Below, one piece after another: positions 1 to 9,217 of a DNA stretch of 44,088 nucleotides (positions are counted from its first letter, which is position 1; every line of letters begins with the position of its first letter). This DNA is from Spongospora subterranea f. sp. subterranea (taxonomy: Eukaryota; Endomyxa: Phytomyxea; Phytomyxea; Plasmodiophorida). The notes under the pieces are model-generated. The model was given only the letters and a program-made list of their open reading frames with translations, had not been told where the DNA came from and searched no databases. Location of the stretch: contig JAUGWO010000268.1 in assembly GCA_049724395.1 (NCBI GenBank), forward strand, positions 1 to 44,088, read 5' to 3'. The position numbers and the translations under genes are program-made.

Positions 1-204
1 AACGCAGTCAGGTCCTTCTGGCACAGAACCTGGCGGATACAGAGGTCGTACATCTTCTTCATATGGCACTGCAATGCTATTCCTCTCTAGTTTCCGAATT
101 CCGATAAATCCTCGCCTCGCTTCGGGATTGGATGCATAAACGCCTGTCCCCTTATGGTCCGGGAAGCTTGATGGGCCCAGAGGGACCGGAACATTTCGTG
201 AAGC

Positions 205-780
205 ATGAGCGTCGACGATTCTGGGCAGCATTTGAGCACATCGGCGGGCAGGTTGTCTATTCCGATGGCTTTCTTTCACTTGAGCTTGAGTATTCTCGAC
301 TCGATGCTTGATGCAAAGAATGTCAGCTTCTCAACCTGTGGCTCGAGGCTGATTCCAAGACAGATGATTGGGGGTACTGCAGTCATTACTGGACCGCTGC
401 TCAGTTGTGGTCTTTTTAGACGGAAAAAAGGGAGACCCGGTCCCCGCTCTCGAGTCGGAGTCCCGCAAGGCGATGTGCTTAGCCCGGCGATGTTCAATGT
501 CCTCTACCGCAGAGACTGCAGGAAGCGCCCGTTTGTCGGACGTCCACGGTGTGGAGGTCAACTTATCCAGTTGGTGCCCGGCTCTGCTCATAGTCGAGCA
601 ACCGCGCACGGCCAGCGTCCCCGTCGAGCGGGAATGGTGCGCGGTCACTGGCCAGATCAAGTCATGACGGCGCGACTCAGAGGGCGCCCACTGCCGGGCC
701 GCGCACACGTCCAGACGTCAATCTCGTCGTACAGTACCGGACACCTTAACTCTCCAACTTTGCCACTACAGGCTACGGAG
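205..780 (+). mobile_element. LINE-type reverse transcriptase remnant
   Basis: A plus-strand reading frame carries RVGVPQGDVLSPAMFNVLY around 450-515. This matches the conserved GxPQGxxLSPxLFNxY block of non-LTR retrotransposon reverse transcriptases (RT motif 4, before the catalytic YxDD). After this block the similarity drops and continues only in another frame, so the copy is decayed. No endonuclease domain, tail or target-site duplication is visible, and the 5' part may lie outside the window. The clade cannot be set from this short stretch. The overlapping minus-strand frames are shadows. Confidence 0.5.
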
Positions 781-949
781 TATCTGATAACGTTTACATA
801 CAGGAACAAACTCGGATTATAACTGAATGAATCGATTGCATTTGCAATTTTAAGAAGGTTGATTGAATTACAAAGTTTGAATTCGAATTATTGACTGACT
901 TATGGGCACTCAAACTATCGACTTTTTCAAGTATTTGGAACATTGCTGA

Positions 950-1150
950 CAGGGCTGGAAAAAACCACTGTTTTTTCGATTTGTCGAAGTGGTTTATTCT
1001 TTCAATACAAAAAACTACCAAAAACCCACGAGGTTTTTTACAAAATGACTTGTTTGATTTGTTTGCTTTGACCAGGGGTGGCACGACGGAGTTTCTTTGA
1101 AAAAAACCACTTCAGTCGTACCCAACTCTAAAGTGGTTTTATTGGGGTTT
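950..1150 (+). repeat. two hAT-like terminal sequences side by side
   Basis: CAGGGCTGG at 950 and CAGGGGTGG at 1073 are both followed within about 40 bp by a run of A and then ACCACT. CAGGG-type ends are typical of hAT transposon terminal inverted repeats. The two copies lie 123 bp apart in the same orientation, as if one end had been duplicated or two related non-autonomous elements lay nested. No matching right-hand end was found by eye. Confidence 0.4.
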
Positions 1151-1181
1151 TATTAACTGAGGGTCTGACCAATATATAATC

Positions 1182-1780
1182 ATGTCTGAAATTACACTGG
1201 TAGTACTGTACACACCAATAATGTCTGACTTCGACGGCATAGTGGATGACATCAAAAATAGACGTGAAATACCTGATGATGAGGGTGTGATCCTCGCCAA
1301 CAAGAAGCGTGGTCGAGCGCTTGAGGCGTTTGGAGCTACTTGGCTGACGATGCGCACCCTCACACTGAAACAGGTTCAAAATGCAAGAGTTGCCGCTCTA
1401 TGGTAAAGCACCATAAGAAGAGTGAAAAGGCGAAAAGTTACTTGTACCAGTGCAAACCTTTCAAGATGGCAATGCGCGACGTGGAATCACAAAATCTCCC
1501 AGAGTGGTTTGTGAGCCGTGGTCGTCTCAGCTCCTCGTCGTCGCGGACGCGAATGCAGTCGTTCTGCAGCTCCATTGAGCTGAAGCAAAAGCAGAGCGAC
1601 ATTCGATCGTTTGCGCTTCCCAAGATGGGCAAAAAGGAACACGAGGAATTCAAAGTCTGCTTGCTATGCATTACTGCATGACCGGAACGTCATTCGCGCG
1701 CGTCGAGGAACAACATCTGTTGTTAGCTTTACATCAAACTTTGCATATAGGCAAAATATATGTCTAGCATATCATCTAGC
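1182..1780 (+). pseudogene. hAT-type transposase remnant
   Basis: Two overlapping plus-strand frames look like the N-terminal part of a hAT transposase. The segment around 1377-1460 encodes CKSCRSMVKHHKKSEKAKSY followed by YQC, a BED-finger-like zinc-binding stretch. Around 1645-1740 another frame reads AMHYCMTGTSFARVEEQH, which resembles the conserved hAT block with an FxxVE core. The frames do not connect and there is no catalytic DDE region or dimerisation domain, so this is a truncated, inactive copy. It sits just downstream of two CAGGG-type ends, which supports a hAT origin. Family assignment rests on short motifs only. Confidence 0.5.
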
Positions 1781-1799
1781 CTATTCGTTTTACATGCTC

Positions 1800-2430
1800 C
1801 ATCCCATTTGTTTTTTCTCAACCTCAAATTGGGAACCAGATCATTATAGGTGGGATTTGTTCAGCAATAGGGTTCTTATTCCTTTACGAACCATTTAGCT
1901 CTTTTGCATCACGTTCATAATAGTTTTTTGAAGTTGCAAATATCTGTTGAGAATGCGTCGTCAAGGGAATCGAATTGAGAATCGATTTCAGGGATGATAG
2001 CGAGTTATGTTCGATGGCCGCATCCTGAACAAAAACCACGCCATCGCGAGACAGTTCTCTCTGATTTCAGGCACCAGGCTTCAAATACAGTAACCACACT
2101 TTCTGTGGTTGCAGAGACAGTTCATTTTATACACTCTCGATCATGTTGTCAGCATATCAGGTACAGCTGAAACGCATTTGTCCTCATTGCAAGCGCTTTC
2201 GTGCATTGCTGTCCAGCGTCTTCCATAATCGGCTAAAACCGATTATTTCAGAACCTCGGTCTCTTTTTCTCTCGCACGGCCACTTCTTGCTGATGACTCG
2301 TCCATAGAAGGTTGACGCCATCGTTGTTCGGTTCGTTGAATCGAGTAACTCAACGAGCAGATTGGATCGACAACATTGGACTATCTCATACATTGCCGAT
2401 AACTCACCAGAATGTTGCAAATGTTTGGTA
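1800..2430. other. no gene recognised
   Basis: AT-rich sequence between the hAT remnant and the PLE. It contains only short unsupported frames, and nothing in it could be matched to a known family. Confidence 0.5.
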
Positions 2431-2496
2431 GCTGGCAGTAATGTGGGTCATCATGAAAACAGTCTAAAAGTCGTGTCAACTTTGTATCTTTGGTCA

Positions 2497-2661
2497 CTTT
2501 GATTTGCTGGTACCAGTTTCCTTTGAATTGGAAATAGTTGTTAGTTAACACCCAGCGCATCAAATCAATATAGAATGGAATTTGGAATTCTTCGACACAA
2601 TTTTTTAAAATAATTGCGACGATATTGAGTCCTCTTTCTAGATCAATCGACGTATATAGGT
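2497..2661 (-). mobile_element. inverted fragment of the neighbouring PLE reverse transcriptase
   Basis: This stretch is the reverse complement of about 4022-4190 in the main PLE copy, with near-identical sequence. It encodes MRWVLTNNYFQFKGNWYQQI on the minus strand. It ends next to the left direct repeat. It is a partial, oppositely oriented second copy, an arrangement often seen with Penelope-like elements. Confidence 0.8.
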
Positions 2662-2662
2662 A

Positions 2663-2803
2663 GTCCTGCCTAGATTCGACATTCGAATCAGATATAGCGC
2701 CGGTACAGTACTAGCGTTTCGACTGGTAACGAGATGACGTCCACGGATGCCGCCCACGGTGTGTTGGTGTTCATTCTGGTCGTCGTCGCGTTGACCAAAG
2801 AAG
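2663..2803 (+). repeat. PLE left direct repeat (pseudo-LTR)
   Basis: About 141 bp nearly identical to 5482-5624 and in the same orientation, beginning GTCCTGCCTAGATTCGACAT and ending in GACCAAAGAAG. The pair brackets the PLE reading frame. Penelope-like elements are known to carry such direct terminal repeats (pLTRs), produced by head-to-tail arrangement of copies rather than by retroviral LTR synthesis. Confidence 0.85.
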
Positions 2804-2804
2804 A

Positions 2805-3000
2805 GATCCCCATAAATGGTTTGGGTCGCAATTTGCGGTTTCTACTAGAAATGAAAATAATTTCTGTTTTTCATGAAACATCTCTAGTGTTATTTTATTG
2901 GATCGTAAGTTTTTCCTCTTGCTCTGATGTGAAGGCAGGGGGATAATCACTGGGGCTCATTTCTTCGCAAAGGATTTCGCTTTGCCTCTGCGTGTGTTCA
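2805..3000. repeat. inverted repeat, left arm (PLE 5' region)
   Basis: This arm is the reverse complement of 3256-3452, with only a few differences. It therefore carries an inverted copy of the start of the PLE frame, including its upstream sequence. The spacer between the arms is about 255 bp. The arrangement would form a long hairpin at the 5' end of a transcript of this element. Confidence 0.85.
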
Positions 3001-3255
3001 CAGAAACGCCAAGTGGGTTAAACAACAAGCCACAGCCACTGCAGTTCTGGAAGCGGAAGCTCTCAAAGAGAAGCACGCTAAATCCCAAATCACGGCCCAT
3101 GAGCCACGTACTGCAAAATCAGCACGTAAAAGGTCAGCTCCAAAGCCAACAACCCCCACTGGACAGGTTAGAAAACCACCAATAAATATCATTGGCAAAA
3201 TCCACATTCCTAAATCAATATATAATTTTTTAGGGCTCGGCGCCAGTTTCTGCTT

Positions 3256-3452
3256 TGAACACACACGCAGAGGCAAAGCGAAATCCTTAGCGAAGAAATG
3301 AGCCCCAGTGATTATCCCCCTGCCTTCACATCAGAGCAAGAGGAAACATTACGATCCAATAAAATAACACTAGAGATGTTTCATGAAATACAGAAATTAT
3401 TTTCATTTCTAGTAGAAACCGCAAATTGCGACCCAAACCATTTATGGGGATC
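3256..3452. repeat. inverted repeat, right arm (PLE 5' region)
   Basis: Partner of the arm at 2805-3000. It covers the last about 40 bp before the PLE reading frame and its first about 150 bp. Confidence 0.85.
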
Positions 3453-5265
3453 TTTCTGGGAAGCTGATATTAAACAAGCGGAACTCTGTGCATCCCTGTT
3501 TAAAAATGTCAACAGCAACTCAAACACAAATCCGCAAAAGAAACTGATTGACTTTCTTAAAGCTAGAGATCTTTTCATCAAGCTAGCGGATAAAAATGCT
3601 GGACTCACTATCATGAAAAAATCATGGTACGAGAAAAAATTGGAAGAGCATTTACACAGCGTAGACACATATCAAAGGATTGAACAATGTCCCAAATATG
3701 ATATCCTACGCGGATTGGCCCAACTTTGTGCAAAGTACAAAAGCAAAGTGAGATTCTGGTACAAGGAGCAGGACACTAAAATAGTGCCCCCTCTAATTTA
3801 TTTGATGCCTAAAATTCACAAAACACCAATCGGAATTCCTCCTATAATTCCAAGTCACAGCTGGTACACAACCTGTGCTGCAAAATATCTGCACCGCAAG
3901 CTATATCCGATCCTGAAAAAACATAATGGGTCATAACGGATAGACTGGAACTTATTCAAGAGCTCGAACAAAAAAAGTTCGACTCGTCGACAGTGAAACT
4001 GGCTACCATTGATGTTATCGCACTATATACGTCGATTGATCTAGAAAGAGGACTCAATATCGTCGCAATTAGTTTGAAAAATTGTGTCGAAGAATTCCAA
4101 ATTCCATTCTATATTGATTTGATGCGCTGGGTGTTAACTAACAACTATTTCCAATTCAAAGGAAACTGGTACCAGCAAATCAAAGGAGCAGCAATGGGAG
4201 GTAACGCCTCTGGAATTTTCGCTGATCTTGTCCTGGTAGCTTTAGAGAAACACATTCTTCCTAAAGTACCGAAAGGACATAAAGCTTTTCTATACAGACG
4301 ATATCGCGATGATATTCTTATCGCGGTGGACTCTCTGAAAAGTGCAAACGCCATCACAGACCACCTAAATGAAGCCAACATGTTGACCTTCAACATGGAA
4401 CAGTTTTGGTGATAAAGTAAACTTTTTGGATATAACCATATCCCTGGGCGAAAAGTTCAGCATCAAACGACAATTGGATTTCAAACCATTCAGGAAACCA
4501 ACTGCGAATAACACATTCACACACTACGCGACGTATAAACCAGAGACCACTAAAACTAGCTGGATCACTGGAGAACAAAAACGTATGCTGAGGGCTTGCC
4601 AAACTGAAAAAACATTTCAGTCAGCTATGCTCGAATTTCAGAAAAGTCTTTTAAAATCTGGCTACCCTAAAAAGGTAATCAGGTCACAATGCAGATACAA
4701 ATTTGCCGATCGCAACTGGCTGATCGAAAAGACGGAAAAAAAAGACCAGGTCTGGTATTCACTTGATAATTCAAGAATGGCCCACGAAAAATGGAATTTT
4801 ATTCAAAATAACTTTAAACCGTTATTGAAATTCCACAATGTTCAAATAACAGCCAAAAAAGGCAGCACCACAATGGATGCTTTGAATGTAGCAGCAAAGA
4901 GTATGCTAAAAGCAACGTCGGAGGAATCCGACTCAGCGGCCAGACAACAACTGGATCTCGCAAATAGCAGAGATAAACGCTACCTTTCTAATTTAAAGAA
5001 GGGTAAAAAACGACGAATACTGAAGGAGATCATCCCAATCGAAGTATCGCGTTCAAATCGACTTGACACTGGTGATACCGCACAAACAAAACCAAGGTCA
5101 ATGCCAACTTCAACTCGCCATACCTCCAAGCGGGGGCGCTTAACAATCGTTGAGACAGCTGCTTGCGAGAAGATACCTCAGAGAAGCCGAATCCATGCTT
5201 CCAGCAGGGCCCCTTCGATGCGATCTCCACCGCGTGAGAAGAGGGCGACCAACGCGGCGGCCTGA
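3298..5265 (+). mobile_element. Penelope-like element, reverse transcriptase region (broken)
   Basis: The frame has the layout of PLE reverse transcriptases. An N-terminal stretch reads KLADKNAGLTIMKKSWYEKK, then LMPKIHKTP, then DVIALYTSID (RT motif A region), then QIKGAAMGGNASG, then the catalytic YRRYRDDI. A basic thumb-side C-terminal region of about 280 residues follows. No GIY-YIG endonuclease was recognised, so this is either an endonuclease-lacking type or a copy whose endonuclease part is missing. The element is broken, with about two interruptions, and is best read as a fairly young fossil because its flanking repeats are still nearly identical. Bounding features are the direct repeats at 2663-2803 and 5482-5624 and a ribozyme core at 5262. 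Family assignment is firm; subfamily is not. Confidence 0.88.
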
Positions 5266-5290
5266 TGAGCCGAATGGCGAAACCAGGTCG
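5262..5290 (+). ncRNA. hammerhead ribozyme core of the PLE
   Basis: The sequence has all conserved hammerhead parts in order: CTGATGAG (5262-5269), helix II of G-CC/GG-C with a GAAT tetraloop (5269-5278), GAAA (5279-5282), a minimal helix III of A-U and C-G closing a CAG triloop, and the cleavage triplet GTC (5287-5289). Minimal type I hammerheads with a 1-2 bp helix III are known in Penelope-like elements, and the placement just after the RT frame fits. Helix I is weak: only the first one or two pairs form between the flanks. Cleavage in a dimeric context is therefore more likely than in a monomer. Confidence 0.75.
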
Positions 5291-5481
5291 TGCGAATGAA
5301 TTTTTACAGAGCGAACAAACACAGACAGTGTTTACGCAAATTGCAAGTAAAGTATTTACGTTTAGTATATATGTGAATTGCATTGTAAATCACTCAACAC
5401 TGAATGAGTCATACTGGAACAATTATGGTCATATCAAGTGGTATATCCATGGGAAAAATCTTCACTCCGTTTCGTAAACAC

Positions 5482-5624
5482 GTCCTGCCTAGATTCGACA
5501 TTCGAATCAGATATAGGCGCCGGCCGCCGGTACTAGCGTTTCGACTGGTAACGAGATGACGTCCACGGATGCCGCCACGGTGTGTTGGTGTTCATTCTGG
5601 TCGTCGTCGCGTTGACCAAAGAAG
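5482..5624 (+). repeat. PLE right direct repeat (pseudo-LTR)
   Basis: Second copy of the repeat at 2663-2803. It differs mainly by a few added bases in a GC-rich stretch near 5517-5530. It marks the 3' limit of the PLE. Confidence 0.85.
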
Positions 5625-5684
5625 CGTCGTTCGTCTAAGAGTTTCCCTTTGCCCTCGTAATGTCCTTAATAATCGGATTTATGA

Positions 5685-6943
5685 TTATGCTATTGCGTTT
5701 TTGGCATTTATGAATTGATGTCTTTTGTTTCCGGTTTCTAGGCAATGTGTGTTGACGCTTGTTGGGCTAAGAGGAACCAGACAATGTGAACATTCCATTC
5801 GAAATTGTTCCAGCGCCTCTGCATATTTATCGGTCAACGCTGCCCAGTTCTCGGCTTCTTTACTTCCATCGTAGTTCCTCTCTTGAAGCAGGTACCATAT
5901 CATGGCGTCTTTTACTGAGATCAAATCGTCCAACGCTCCATACCTCTTCACAATTCTTTTCTGTCCTTCAATCTCTTTTGGCAGATCATCAGTAGTCACT
6001 GTGATTTTCTCTGGTGTTTGCCGTTGCGCCAACGAGTTTCCCAAACGTAGTAGCGAATCAAACGACTGTACGAAATTGTGCAGTTCTTTTGCAGATTGCC
6101 GCTTCTCAAGAATGGTCCTCGAAAACGTCTCAATTTCTTCAACTGTTGCCTGAATATTATGTGAGAAAAGTATTGACGACTAGATTCGTTTAGAACCGAC
6201 TCTGATCATCGCTTGATCAGCTCTGAGCAGTGCCGTTTTCCGTCGCGTTTCGACCTGCAACCTGTCGATAATCTCCTGCGTGTACTGTCGCGCCTCCAGC
6301 TCGATCGCGTCGCTGGCGGCTTTGACTCGATCGCTCTCTCTCTCCAGATCCGTCATCGCTCTAAGCTGTGACGCCCTTGTCGCGGCGAGTTTCCCGTCGA
6401 TCAACGAGTGTAAAATACTGAGTTTCGTATGGAATTCCTCGTCAATTGAGCTGATTAGATGGCTGAGACCTTGATGAGATCCGTTCAATCGGCATTGCTG
6501 ACAGATCGAGACCCGACACAATTGGCAATACAGAGTGAGTCGATCGGTTTTGTGCTCAATACAATAGACCCTGTGGAGGGTCATCTCGTCAACCGCGACT
6601 CGTTCGTGGCTGGAGTCCGCTTTGACAATATGGGAGCTGTGATTACAAGCTCCACATAGTGGCCGATCGCACGATCGACAATATACGATCGACATATTCG
6701 CTTGACACCCTTCGCATTCAATCTGACCTAAATTCAATTCTCTCCCTCAGCACATGATTCGCGTTTCGTCGAGACGTCCCCACGTTGTGGAAGGTTCACA
6801 GAGAGTGTTGGATCAACGGCATTGGCGTCATGTCGTTCAGAATCCGGGGAATTTCTATCCACCTTCTCGGATTTCTCTTTCTTCGCCTTCTTCTCTGTTT
6901 TATCCCCTTTGTCTTTCTTATCCTTAGGCTCCTTTTTCGCCAT
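5685..6943 (-). CDS. B-box zinc-finger, coiled-coil protein (383 aa, 3 exons)
   Basis: Minus-strand gene, exons 6784..6943, 6201..6727 and 5685..6149. The introns are 56 and 51 bp, GT...AG, and the phases agree. The N-terminus (MAKKEPKDKKDKGDKTEKKA) is a lysine-rich tail. Exon 2 begins with CEGCQANMSIVYCRSCDRPL and continues to a CNHSSH segment, then YCIEHKTDRLTLYCQLCRVS and CQQC, two B-box-type Cys/His clusters. A long coiled coil with many E/R/K residues follows, then a C-terminal helical segment with DKYAEALEQFRMECSHCL. There is no RING finger before the B-boxes, so it lacks the E3 ligase module of true TRIM proteins and probably acts as a scaffold or oligomeric binding protein. The exact orthologue was not recognised. 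AP-1 sigma lies 491 bp upstream on the same strand. Confidence 0.85.
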
Positions 6944-7433
6944 CGCTATCCGCCTTGACGACGAGAGATCCCCGGGGCGGGTTCAGTTGCCCGATGGCCA
7001 ACTCGATACGGCTCCAGGTCCCGTGTTGGTGGTGAATTATGTTTCTGGTCATAGTGTGACTACATGATCATGGTCTAGATTATCCCTGTGATTGTTGCCC
7101 ATCGGCAGCAATGCACAGAAATCGCCGTCTGCACTTCCAGCGGCAACGCTTTTTGATTCCCCGGACCCATTTCTTGAGTCATTTTCGGTGACCTTTAGCG
7201 AGTGACTGCTGATCGTCGATTGATCACTGCCTAGTCAATCATCTTGTCAAACAGATTCTGTTGGTCGAACACTCTGGATAGACATGTTCTTGCTGAAGAC
7301 TGAGGGCCTCCAGGAAATCGATAATGATAAATCTGGAAAAAAATCATGAATAACTTGAAATCGACACTGATATCAGCCGGACGCAAAGCAAAACCGTCAT
7401 GGCAATGAACTGCAACATAACTGGTGATAAATA
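6944..7433. other. intergenic, no gene recognised
   Basis: Sequence between the B-box gene start and the AP-1 sigma stop. Only antisense and short frames are present. It probably contains the B-box promoter, but no motif stands out. Confidence 0.5.
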
Positions 7434-7439
7434 TTTATT
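7434..7439 (-). terminator. AATAAA signal overlapping the AP-1 sigma stop codon
   Basis: On the minus strand the last codon and stop read AAA TAA followed by A, so the TAA stop (7435-7437) lies inside AATAAA. This implies a 3' UTR of only about 10-30 nt. Confidence 0.6.
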
Positions 7440-8020
7440 TGGTTTGCAGTCCGACATCATTGTCGTCCATGAGCCCATCTTGAGCAGCAATCACTCTTAA
7501 TATATCCCGTTTACAGGTTTCCTGAAGATGGCCACCGATCATCAGCTCGTCCAGAATAAAATACGCTTTATGGAAGTTGAATATCAGGTCGAGTTCACAG
7601 ACCTAGTTCAGGGAAAGAAGTCGTCAACGCTTATCACAATATATAGGGTGAAAAGCGATCGATTTACATTGCCAAAGTATCTGTCGAGAGACTCGACGTA
7701 TAGATGAATGGTTTCGAGCGCCTCGAGTTCATTGTGCAGCGTGTCGATCGAACAAACGAAGTACAGCGAAGCGTATCGTTTGTAGACGATCTTTTCATCA
7801 CGCCATTCAACGACGTTGGTCGCTTTGATCGGTCTCCCAATCACCATCGTTGAAACTTCGCGAATGAATTGCGCTTTTTCCTTGGCGCTATAGGTGTTGT
7901 ACCACTTTGTGAGCCGAGTTTTCCCTTGCCGGGAAATCAGCAGCATGAAATTAATCTAAGCATAAACCTCAGTTTATCAACGGGAACAGCCACCCGTTGG
8001 AAGACACTGAATAAATACCA
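7435..8020 (-). CDS. AP1S: AP-1 complex sigma subunit (152 aa, 3 exons)
   Basis: Small subunit of the clathrin adaptor AP-1, which sorts cargo at the trans-Golgi and endosomes. Exons are 8018..8020 (the ATG alone), 7668..7955 and 7435..7602, with introns of 62 and 65 bp, all phase 0. Diagnostic stretches are [50 protein letters not shown] and [20 protein letters not shown], then [13 protein letters not shown]. The [16 protein letters not shown] block is the AP-1 type rather than AP-2 sigma. Length matches the usual 150-160 residues and the longin fold is complete. The start is supported because exon 2 opens with INFMLL, exactly where other sigma proteins have M-I-x-F-M-L-L. Confidence 0.95.
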
Positions 8021-8109
8021 TGGCCGCCCCTTAAATCGAGGCGTTCTGGACAAGAATTCGATCTCAGGGCCAGTACTTTACTATGTTAAGATGTGGAGCC
8101 AGAGGACTT

Positions 8110-8437
8110 GACACTGTGTCGTGTGGCATGATAGATACAGTAGTATGGGCTGCGCATCACTTACACTGTAGAGTTGATCAGGATATCAACCACTACCTAC
8201 CCAAGGTTGGGTAGGATTTGACACTGTGTCGTATAGATACAGTTGTATGGGCTGCGCATCACTTACACTGCTGCGCATCACTTACACTGTAGAGTTGATC
8301 AGGATATCAACCACTACCTACCAAAGGTTGGGTAGGATTTGACACTGTGTCGTATAGATACAGTTGTATGGGCTGCGCATCACTTACACTGTCGAGTTGA
8401 TCAGGATATCAACCGCTACCTACCCATGGTTGAGTAC
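8110..8437. repeat. three tandem copies of a ~98-122 bp repeat
   Basis: Three consecutive units start at about 8110, 8219 and 8340 with GACACTGTGTCG and share the core GGGCTGCGCATCACTTACAC and then GAGTTGATCAGGATATCAAC. The second unit carries an extra internal copy of GCTGCGCATCACTTACACT. Each of the first two ends in a small inverted repeat (CTACC...GGTTGGGTAG). No coding role is evident. The array sits just upstream of AP-1 sigma. Confidence 0.85.
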
Positions 8438-8439
8438 CA

Positions 8440-9217
8440 ACCATGGTTGATCACACTGTGCTCTCGATGGTTGAGGTGCCAATACATCATCGCTTGCCCT
8501 GATGATTCAGGTCCCAATTGCAACACGGTAAATGTTCAACTACAGCCTGTTCATCATAAAATTTTGATCCCCAAGATTCAACAGGAATTTACGCTCGTGA
8601 ATCAGCATTCAGCTGCAAAAGTCGCTCTTTACACCTATACACGCGATGCTGTTTGTCCTTTGTTTTCCAAAGAGAACCCGACTTGAAACTTTTGCCGTTA
8701 TGGCAGACGTCGGGCAAAAACCCTATCTCGCTGGCCGATGAGTATTAGATCAATCAATTCGTGCCAGTATTGTCCGACAAGAACCAAAACACGATTTTGA
8801 CCGTGATACACCAACACCCAGCGCCAATCTCATCCAATCCCGCTTCGCCGAAGAACCTGTTCCTCTTGTGTGGTTGATGGCCACACAGCAATGCCCAATC
8901 GACATCCGATCTGAGCGCGAGTTCTGAACTAATTCACCTGCGTTGAAAGGACGTTGGCAGTGGTTACCCGGGCGCCACATAGTTGTTGCCTCGCTCGCGC
9001 CTCCAAGAAAAATGCCCTGTTTCGACGTAAAGGGCTCGGGAAGACGTCGCTGTCGGAGGGCGGTTGGATTCCTGGGGTGACATTTAAAGAAACGGCGACC
9101 GGTAGGTCAGAGATGATTCAACGAAGGTTTTCCAGTTTCCGGGTTGGCGAAATCAACGAGTCGGATAGCGAAGGACAAGGAATAAAGGAAAACGGATTCG
9201 AATGAGATCGGTGAAGT
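8440..9217. other. no gene recognised
   Basis: Region between the tandem repeat and the RSPH14-like stop. There are short frames on both strands, none with a recognisable domain. Confidence 0.5.

Noticed and set aside
205-822. 205-aa ORF as a host gene
   Set aside because: Its only recognisable part is a LINE reverse-transcriptase motif and the rest is not conserved-looking.
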